From NCBI GenBank assembly GCA_020634395.1, contig JACKBU010000032.1, forward strand, positions 1 through 40,985: a stretch of 40,985 nt of DNA, given 5' to 3'. The notes beneath the pieces are model-generated. The model had not been told where the DNA came from and made no database searches. It was given only the letters and a program-made list of their open reading frames with translations. The stretch is from Ardenticatenaceae bacterium. GTDB taxonomy: Bacteria > Chloroflexota > Anaerolineae > Promineifilales > Promineifilaceae. Each line of letters begins with the position of its first letter. Position 1 is the stretch's first letter. Below are positions 32,712 through 38,800 of this stretch, one piece after another. A program made the position numbers and the translations under genes.

Positions 32712-33151
32712 AACATTTGTTAGTCAAAGATTGGATGGTGTCCGACGTCATCTCTGTTGGGCCGCAAGAACCCATGCTGGCCGCCCACAAGCTGATGCGT
32801 GAAAAGCACATCCGCCGCCTGCCCGTTGTGGAAAACGGCCGTGTGATTGGCATCATCACCCGCAGCGACGTGCGCCAGGCCGAACCATCCAGCGCCACCA
32901 CGCTCAACGTCTGGGAGATGAACTACCTGCTGGCCAAACTACAGGTACAAGACGTCATGTCCAAATCGGTTATCACCCTCAGCCCAGACGACACCATCCG
33001 CACGGCCGCCACCCTGATGCACGAAAATCGTTTTGGCGCGCTGCCAGTCGTGGACGGACAGGGTCACTTAGTGGGCATCATCACCGAATCGGACATTTTC
33101 CGCATCCTCATTGCCTGGTTTAACGAAGAAGTGGGCGAGGCGGGAGCCTGA
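32708..33151 (+). CDS. tandem CBS-domain protein
   Basis: This 147-residue cytoplasmic protein consists of two CBS domains (about 8-60 and 80-135), a module that binds adenine nucleotides or related ligands and regulates partners. The first has the pattern VKDWMVSDVISVGPQEPMLAAHKLMREKHIRRLPVVENGRVIGIITRSD. The second has VQDVMSKSVITLSPDDTIRTAATLMHENRFGALPVVDGQGHLVGIITESD. The ATG overlaps the stop of the YfhO-like gene by four bases (ATGA), which suggests coupling or could reflect a late extension of that gene. No catalytic domain is attached, and the partner is unknown. Confidence 0.9.
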   Translation: MKHLLVKDWMVSDVISVGPQEPMLAAHKLMREKHIRRLPVVENGRVIGIITRSDVRQAEPSSATTLNVWEMNYLLAKLQVQDVMSKSVITLSPDDTIRTAATLMHENRFGALPVVDGQGHLVGIITESDIFRILIAWFNEEVGEAGA

Positions 33152-33346
33152 GATTTGGGGTAAACTTACCAATCTGACAACAGCCAGGTGACCGGGAACG
33201 GTCACCATTTTTTTGTCTTATACTGGCGTCTGGCGAAAGTCGAAAGCTTTCGGTATTTGTTTCGAGAGAGTTCAGCAGCGTCACTGCCCAGTTTATACTC
33301 ATGAAGCTCGTCAAGAGCGTTCAAACATATTAGAGGAGATTTTTGT

Positions 33347-34429
33347 ATGTCTGAGAAAAGAAAAAAAGTTCGTGTTGCCATTATCGGCATCGGTAACTGT
33401 GCTTCATCGCTGGTACAGGGGTTGCAGTATTACAAAGACGCGGCGGATGACGCGGAAATTCCCGGCTTGATGCATGCAACGGTGGGCGGTTATCACGTCC
33501 GTGATATTGAATTGTCGGCCGCAGTTGACGTGGTGGAGGGCAAAGTTGGCAAAGACCTGAGCGAAGCGATCTGGGCCCATCCCAATAACACCATCAAATT
33601 TGCCGACGTCCCCTATTTGAATGTGCCGGTGGCCCGGGGTATGACCCACGACGGCATTGGCAAATACGTCAGCACCGTCGTTAAAAAGGCCGAAGGCCCC
33701 ACGGACAATATTGTCAAAATCCTCAAGGACAGCGGCACGGACGTCGTGATCAACTTCCTGCCGGTCGGTTCGGAGATGGCGACCAAATGGTATGCGGAGC
33801 AGGTGATGGATGCGGGCTGCGCTTTTGTGAACGGCATTCCGGTATTTATTGCCAGTTCGCCTTACTGGAGCAAACGCTTCGCCGAACGCGGCCTGCCGAT
33901 CGTCGGCGACGACATCAAAAGCCAGGTGGGCGCTACCATCACCCACCGGGTATTGACGAACCTGTTCAAGGACCGGGGGATTCACATTGACCGCACCTAT
34001 CAACTGAATTTTGGCGGCAACATGGATTTCTACAATATGTTGGAGCGGGATCGGCTGGAGTCCAAGAAGATTTCCAAGACGCAGGCGGTGACGAGCCAAC
34101 TGCCGTATGATTTGGGGCCGGACAACGTGCACGTGGGTCCGAGTGATTACGTGCCGTGGCTGACGGACCGCAAGTGGTGCCACATTCGCATGGAAGGCCG
34201 GGCTTTTGGTAACGTGCCGTTGAATCTGGAGTTGAAGCTGGAAGTATGGGATTCGCCCAACTCGGCCGGGGTGATGATTGACGCGGTGCGCTGCGCCAAG
34301 CTGGCGCTGGACCGGGGCATTGGCGGCCCGCTGATCGCTCCGTCTAGCTACTTCATGAAGTCACCGCCGGAACAATATCCCGATGACCAGGCGCGCAATA
34401 TGACGGAAGCGTTTATTGCGGGGGAATAG
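33347..34429 (+). CDS. ino1: myo-inositol-1-phosphate synthase (actinobacterial-type)
   Basis: This NAD-dependent enzyme converts glucose 6-phosphate to 1L-myo-inositol 1-phosphate. The 360-residue length matches the short prokaryotic form, not the roughly 500-residue eukaryotic one. The dinucleotide site AIIGIGNCASSLVQGLQYY is at the N-terminus. Other typical segments are NGIPVFIASSPYW, GDDIKSQVGATITHR, the NFGGNMDFYNM loop and SKTQAV. GAGGAG at about 33332 precedes the ATG. The gap before it (33152-33346) holds a TATACT at about 33216 and no gene. Inositol phosphate could serve phosphatidylinositol-type lipids or an inositol thiol; no dedicated downstream gene is adjacent. Confidence 0.93.
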   Translation: MSEKRKKVRVAIIGIGNCASSLVQGLQYYKDAADDAEIPGLMHATVGGYHVRDIELSAAVDVVEGKVGKDLSEAIWAHPNNTIKFADVPYLNVPVARGMTHDGIGKYVSTVVKKAEGPTDNIVKILKDSGTDVVINFLPVGSEMATKWYAEQVMDAGCAFVNGIPVFIASSPYWSKRFAERGLPIVGDDIKSQVGATITHRVLTNLFKDRGIHIDRTYQLNFGGNMDFYNMLERDRLESKKISKTQAVTSQLPYDLGPDNVHVGPSDYVPWLTDRKWCHIRMEGRAFGNVPLNLELKLEVWDSPNSAGVMIDAVRCAKLALDRGIGGPLIAPSSYFMKSPPEQYPDDQARNMTEAFIAGE

Positions 34430-34458
34430 TTGTTGGCGGGAAGTTGTTAGTTGATAGT

Positions 34459-34486
34459 AAAGGCCGGTTTTAGCCGGCCTTTTTGT
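34459..34486. terminator. hairpin terminator between ino1 and the convergent secreted-protein gene
   Basis: AAAGGCCGG (34459-34467) pairs with CCGGCCTTT (34474-34482) around six bases, followed by TTTTTG on the plus strand. A weaker T-run on the minus strand could make it bidirectional. Confidence 0.88.
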
Positions 34487-34503
34487 TGGTGAACCGTTGG
34501 TTG

Positions 34504-36384
34504 TTACCTGCTGCTGGCCCGGCGTTTGAGCACGGCCGTTCCGCCTATCATGCTCAATACCAGCAAAACTGCCAGAAGGGCCGGCCGGTTAAGGGCACTG
34601 TGGGCAGCGAAGGATTGGAGGGAAACGGCCGTGGGGCCGGTTCCCGTAGCAAAGGTCCAGGCCGAGAAAGAGGAAACGCCAGTTACTAATACTTTGTTGT
34701 TGGCATCGTCGGCAGTACCGCCGGCGTTTACCCATTGGTTTCCATCCCAGTGGAAAAGCTTCAAATCACCTGTGTCGGCATAGCCGTTGCGCTCATCGGG
34801 AGCAGCATAGTTGCCGTCCATGTAAGTTAGAGTGATATCTGCCGTGGGTGTGCAGCCGCTTGGCTCAAGCACATATTGACGACGGACCGCACTATCGTCT
34901 GCGTCGGATGGGGCATTGCCTTTGACAGTCACTTTGAACGTGCAACCAGTTCCGCCCCCGCTGGTGATATTAAGTTGGGCAAACCCATTCAAAAGGTTGA
35001 ATGAGTTATTGGCATCAAATTGTGTCTGGTCCCCAAGATGTTGGGCATAAGTGCGGGGAATACGGCCGTTGTCTGTCGTGGGCAGGTATATACGCGTGGT
35101 CAGGGGATGAATATCGCCGGTCCAACCCAGGTTTGTTGGCGGAAAAGAACCCCAGGAGAGGTTGCTTTGGTTGCTCTGCCACACGTAAACACCAACAGGG
35201 CTTTGGCGGTCGGTCAGCCCCATGTCGGCCCATTTCAAGCGGAATTCTACCTGGCCTGGATCTGCATCGTTGTCAACGGCCGTGGTGTCTGCCGAAGTCC
35301 AGTCATCGGCCCAGTTAGATGCGCCGGTTTTTTTGTAGACCGTATTGTCGTTGTTGAGCTGCACCACGTAATCAGGTTTACCGTCATCGCCAAAAGTGAC
35401 CCCGTTGAACTCGTTGATGGTTCCGGAATTGGCACTGCCTTTATCATCAGGGTCGGTATCGATGGCGACATTGTACTTATCATTGCCGTTGACCGCATTG
35501 CCGCCGCTCAGACCGATATAGAGGAAGGTTGCATCCCAAGTGAGGTAATACTCTACCCCCTCGTTTCCCCCTAACTTATGCTGAGTTTCGCTCCATTCGC
35601 TTAGATCGCTGTCTACTGTGATGGTTGAAGAAACGTTTACATCATCAATGCCGAGTGCTTGGGCGTTGGTAGTGGTTGTTCCTGTGGTAACCGAATAGTT
35701 CCACGCCAGATAAAAATCATTTGCATTTCCTATTGGAGTCGCAAACGTTAGGATACCCGTAACTGGAATTATGGCGTCAGGCGCCTCTGCAAAGCCAGAA
35801 TTGTCAATGTCTCCTCCTGGAAAACTGGTTAGAAAAGTTGATCCAGCTGAGGTCCAGTTCGAGCCATCAGTCGAGTAATAGAGTTGAACACTAAAACCAG
35901 CAGTATTGCTGCCGTTACGATATTTTTCGACATTGTAGCTTATGGCAATAGATTTTAATTCAGTCCCGATGTTGTTGTTTAAGTAGAGATACAAGTTGCC
36001 GCTCTTCGTGCCGGAGCTAGAAGAAACCCAACCAACCGCGCGATCTGTTGCCGAAGTGGCGACTCCTGCACCAAAGTTATAAATACCATTTCCTGCATTT
36101 GTTGGCATGTAGTTGCCAGCAATCCTCTCTGTTGTTGTTCCTGCGGCTGACCAAGTACCAAGTGTACGAACGGTGGTGTTTTTATCGGCTCGCCAATGCG
36201 TTGGTAAGTTTGCGGAAGCGGAAGTACCGATGCCATTAAAATCCTGGCTGTAGAGTGGAGTAATGACTTGTTGTGCCACGGCCGTTTCCGGCCCTGACAG
36301 CAACAACCCGGCCAGAGTAACCAGCGCGGCGGCGATGAGCAGTAGCCTGGATGGTAAGGATGTGGAAAGTATATGACGAGACAT
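34504..36384 (-). CDS. large secreted surface protein with DOMON/CBM9-like domain and C-terminal membrane anchor
   Basis: This 626-residue protein begins with a signal peptide (about 1-40, cleavage near AVAQQ). Residues 42-235 form a beta-rich domain (YSQDFNGIG, LPTHWRADK, GIDDVNVSS) like those in surface proteins of the choice-of-anchor type. Residues 240-440 resemble a DOMON or CBM9-like domain (VDSDLSEWSE, YYLTWDATFLYIGLSGG, DTDPDD). The C-terminus has a short TGPTAVSLQSFAA motif, a membrane helix of about 20 residues and KRRASSR, a sorting-like tripartite tail that is not LPXTG. CAGGAGGAG just before ATG 36384 fixes the start. The stretch 35300-36250 is visibly more AT-rich than its neighbours and nearly free of the ACGGCCGT palindrome, so that part may have a different origin. 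Function is unknown; carbohydrate or heme binding is possible. Confidence 0.8.
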   Translation of the reverse strand: MSRHILSTSLPSRLLLIAAALVTLAGLLLSGPETAVAQQVITPLYSQDFNGIGTSASANLPTHWRADKNTTVRTLGTWSAAGTTTERIAGNYMPTNAGNGIYNFGAGVATSATDRAVGWVSSSSGTKSGNLYLYLNNNIGTELKSIAISYNVEKYRNGSNTAGFSVQLYYSTDGSNWTSAGSTFLTSFPGGDIDNSGFAEAPDAIIPVTGILTFATPIGNANDFYLAWNYSVTTGTTTTNAQALGIDDVNVSSTITVDSDLSEWSETQHKLGGNEGVEYYLTWDATFLYIGLSGGNAVNGNDKYNVAIDTDPDDKGSANSGTINEFNGVTFGDDGKPDYVVQLNNDNTVYKKTGASNWADDWTSADTTAVDNDADPGQVEFRLKWADMGLTDRQSPVGVYVWQSNQSNLSWGSFPPTNLGWTGDIHPLTTRIYLPTTDNGRIPRTYAQHLGDQTQFDANNSFNLLNGFAQLNITSGGGTGCTFKVTVKGNAPSDADDSAVRRQYVLEPSGCTPTADITLTYMDGNYAAPDERNGYADTGDLKLFHWDGNQWVNAGGTADDANNKVLVTGVSSFSAWTFATGTGPTAVSLQSFAAHSALNRPALLAVLLVLSMIGGTAVLKRRASSR

Positions 36385-36512
36385 GAGCTCCTCCTGTTGA
36401 GAAAAACGTTTGAGATTTCCTGGTAAAACCGGCCTGTTAACCAAAAACAGACAGCGCGATTGTAGCGCGCTGTCTGCTGGTGATCGTTAGAAATCGGTTG
36501 TAAATTGCGGGG

Positions 36513-37400
36513 TTAACGGCCGTCTACCATCCCCTCTTTATCCGCTCCCACCACATACGCAAAGGGCATCGCCCGCGTGTTGCGCGCCACGCCTACCTGG
36601 CCCTGGGCGTCAATGGCGATCAGGCCGCACTCGCCGCCCACGCGTTCTTCCAGCAGGCGGATGGCCGCCTCGCAGGCGGCCTGCGCCGAAAGGCCATCGC
36701 TCACCAGATCGCAAACCCGTTTGCTCAGCACCACTTTCATGATCGCTTCGCCCTGGCCGGTGGCGCTGACGCCGGCCGTCCAGTTGTCGGCATAGCCGCC
36801 GGAACCTACCAGTGGACTGTCGCCCACGCGGCCGGGCATTTTGTTGCGCGTGCCGCCCGTAGATGTGGCCGCGGCCAGGTCGCCGTGGGCGTCCATGGCT
36901 ACGGCGCCCACCGTGTCGCCCAGCGGCCCGGCGGCCGGTCTGGCCGGCTGGCCCCCGTTCACTTCCGGCGGCACAATCAATTCCTGCACCGCACAGCGCG
37001 GGAAGCTGATCTGGTCGGCGAAGGCGTCGGCGCCGGGGCCGACGAGGAAGGTGTGCTGGGTATCGACCATCACGTGGCGGGCCAGGCTGATGGGATGGCG
37101 CACACGCTGGATGGCGGCAACCGCGCCCATGTTCAGCGAACGGCCGTCCATAATCAGCGCGTCCATCTCCACTTCGCCGTTGGCGTTGGGATAGCTGCCT
37201 CGACCGGCGTCCAGCGCCGGACAATCTTCCAAAACGTGCACGGCCGTTTCTACGGCATCCAGCGCACTGCCGCCCGCTTGCAGCACGGCGTGTCCGGCCA
37301 ACGCTGCTTCGCGGCAGGCTGCCTGCCCCACGCGCATGCGCTCCGATTCCACGTCCCAGGCTCCCGCGCCGCCGTGTACAATGATTGCGATATTTGCCAT
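36513..37400 (-). CDS. isoaspartyl peptidase / plant-type L-asparaginase (Ntn hydrolase)
   Basis: This 295-residue enzyme is an N-terminal-nucleophile hydrolase that self-cleaves and then removes isoaspartyl or asparagine residues. The N-terminus IIVHGGAGAWD is typical. Autoproteolysis should occur before Thr163 in GDTVGAVAMD, and the new N-terminal Thr is the nucleophile. The substrate loop ATSTGGTRNKMPGRVGDSPLVGSGGYAD follows at 179-204. The residue before the scissile bond is Asp, as in glycosylasparaginases, rather than Gly. GGAGG precedes ATG 37400; the TTG at 37412 is rejected. The adjoining genes encode secreted proteins, but no signal peptide is visible here. Confidence 0.9.
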   Translation of the reverse strand: MANIAIIVHGGAGAWDVESERMRVGQAACREAALAGHAVLQAGGSALDAVETAVHVLEDCPALDAGRGSYPNANGEVEMDALIMDGRSLNMGAVAAIQRVRHPISLARHVMVDTQHTFLVGPGADAFADQISFPRCAVQELIVPPEVNGGQPARPAAGPLGDTVGAVAMDAHGDLAAATSTGGTRNKMPGRVGDSPLVGSGGYADNWTAGVSATGQGEAIMKVVLSKRVCDLVSDGLSAQAACEAAIRLLEERVGGECGLIAIDAQGQVGVARNTRAMPFAYVVGADKEGMVDGR

Positions 37401-37630
37401 TATGACCTCCAAGTCAGTCTAAAGTTAGCGGGTGGCGGCCAGGTGGCAGCGGGTTTACACTCTGGATCCGCGCCTGGCTGGCCGCTATTCGCCACGATGT
37501 GAGGGTTTATTATCCGTCAAAACGGCCGTTCGGAGCATAATCTTCCTTGCAAGCTTGGCTTATTACACTACCTCAATATTGTTAGCGGGCGCCCGCCGCC
37601 TCTGGGCGTTTGCAAGGTCTTTACCCCATT

Positions 37631-38755
37631 ATGAACCGTATAATGCGCATTGGCGCAAGCTGCCTGATGGTGGGGCTGCTTGCCGTTGTTTTAGCCCCCA
37701 GGCTAAACGCCAGCGCCAACAGCTTCGTTCTCTACTTCACCCACAACCTGGCGGCGACCGGAACCAGCCCAGATACAACGGAGATGGAGCAGGCACTCAT
37801 CGATCTCCTGGATTCGGCGCAGGTCTCTGTGGACGCGGCGATTTACGGATTTAACCGCGCCTCGATTCGCGATGCGCTGCTGGCCGCCCACCAGCGCGGC
37901 GTGGCGGTGCGCATTGTTACCGATGACGAGGCGCGTTACAGCAGCAGCACTTATGTGCCTTATTATGCAGCGCTGGCCGCGGCCGGCATCTCTATCGTCG
38001 ATGACAGCCGGCCCGGTTCGTTGATGCACAACAAGTTTTTTATTATCGATGGGACGGTGGTATGGACCGGCTCGGCGAATATGACGGACGGGGATTTTAC
38101 GCTGAATCACAACAACACGGCCGTTTTCACATCTCCCGCTCTGGCCGGACTCTACACCACGGAGTTTGAGCAAATGTTTGTCGACCACCGCTTCAGCACA
38201 GCCAAGCTCCCTCAGACCATCCATACCATCACCGACGACGGCGTGCAAATCGAACTGTACTTTTCACCGAAAAATAACGCCGGAGACGCCATGCTGGAGG
38301 AAGTGGCGGCGGCGACGGACACCATTTACTTCAGCATCTACTTCCTCACCGATGATCACCTGCGCGATGCGTTGATTGCGCGCGCCGCAGACGGCGTGGT
38401 GGTGCGGGGCGTATGGGATCGTCTGGGCGCATCAAACGCCTACTCAGACGATGAAGCGCTGTGCCAGGTGGGCATGCCCATCAAGTTTGAAAACCTGCCC
38501 GGCCTGATGCACAACAAATACATGGTGATTGATCCCAACGGTCCGGATCCCCGGGTGATCACCGGCAGCATGAACTGGTCGGCAGCAGGCGATGAGAGCA
38601 ACGACGAAAATTTGCTTATCCTGCACAGCGCCGCCGAGGCACAGGCGTATTACCAGTCGTTTATGGAGATTTACAATGCCCTTCCAGCCGAGACCAGCTG
38701 CAACCCGGACCCTGGCAGCGAGTACTGGCTTTATGTGCCTTTTGTGATCCGCTGA
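37631..38755 (+). CDS. secreted phospholipase D-fold (HKD) protein
   Basis: This 374-residue protein is exported by a signal peptide (about 1-29, ending LNASA). Two complete HKD motifs form one active site: LMHNKFFIIDG with His133, followed by GSANMT, and LMHNKYMVIDPNGPD with His294, followed by GSMNWS. PLD-fold enzymes include phospholipases, nucleases and transferases; the short size and spacing resemble the bacterial nuclease branch more than large phospholipases. The first residues upstream to the TTG at 37610 are not used, since a signal peptide starts at ATG 37631. The ribosome site is weak. A perfect palindrome follows the stop codon. Confidence 0.88.
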   Translation: MNRIMRIGASCLMVGLLAVVLAPRLNASANSFVLYFTHNLAATGTSPDTTEMEQALIDLLDSAQVSVDAAIYGFNRASIRDALLAAHQRGVAVRIVTDDEARYSSSTYVPYYAALAAAGISIVDDSRPGSLMHNKFFIIDGTVVWTGSANMTDGDFTLNHNNTAVFTSPALAGLYTTEFEQMFVDHRFSTAKLPQTIHTITDDGVQIELYFSPKNNAGDAMLEEVAAATDTIYFSIYFLTDDHLRDALIARAADGVVVRGVWDRLGASNAYSDDEALCQVGMPIKFENLPGLMHNKYMVIDPNGPDPRVITGSMNWSAAGDESNDENLLILHSAAEAQAYYQSFMEIYNALPAETSCNPDPGSEYWLYVPFVIR

Positions 38756-38760
38756 ATATC

Positions 38761-38794
38761 AAACCTGACAGGTCTGGGAAGACCTGTCAGGTTT
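38761..38794. repeat. REP-like palindrome between convergent genes, possible terminator
   Basis: AAACCTGACAGGTCT (38761-38775) and its perfect complement (38780-38794) surround GGGA. It lies between the stops of the PLD-fold gene and the lamin-tail gene and ends in three T on both strands, so it may stop transcription in either direction. The inner 12-mer arms equal those at 32231-32257 in a coding region. Confidence 0.9.
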
Positions 38795-38800
38795 GGCGAC

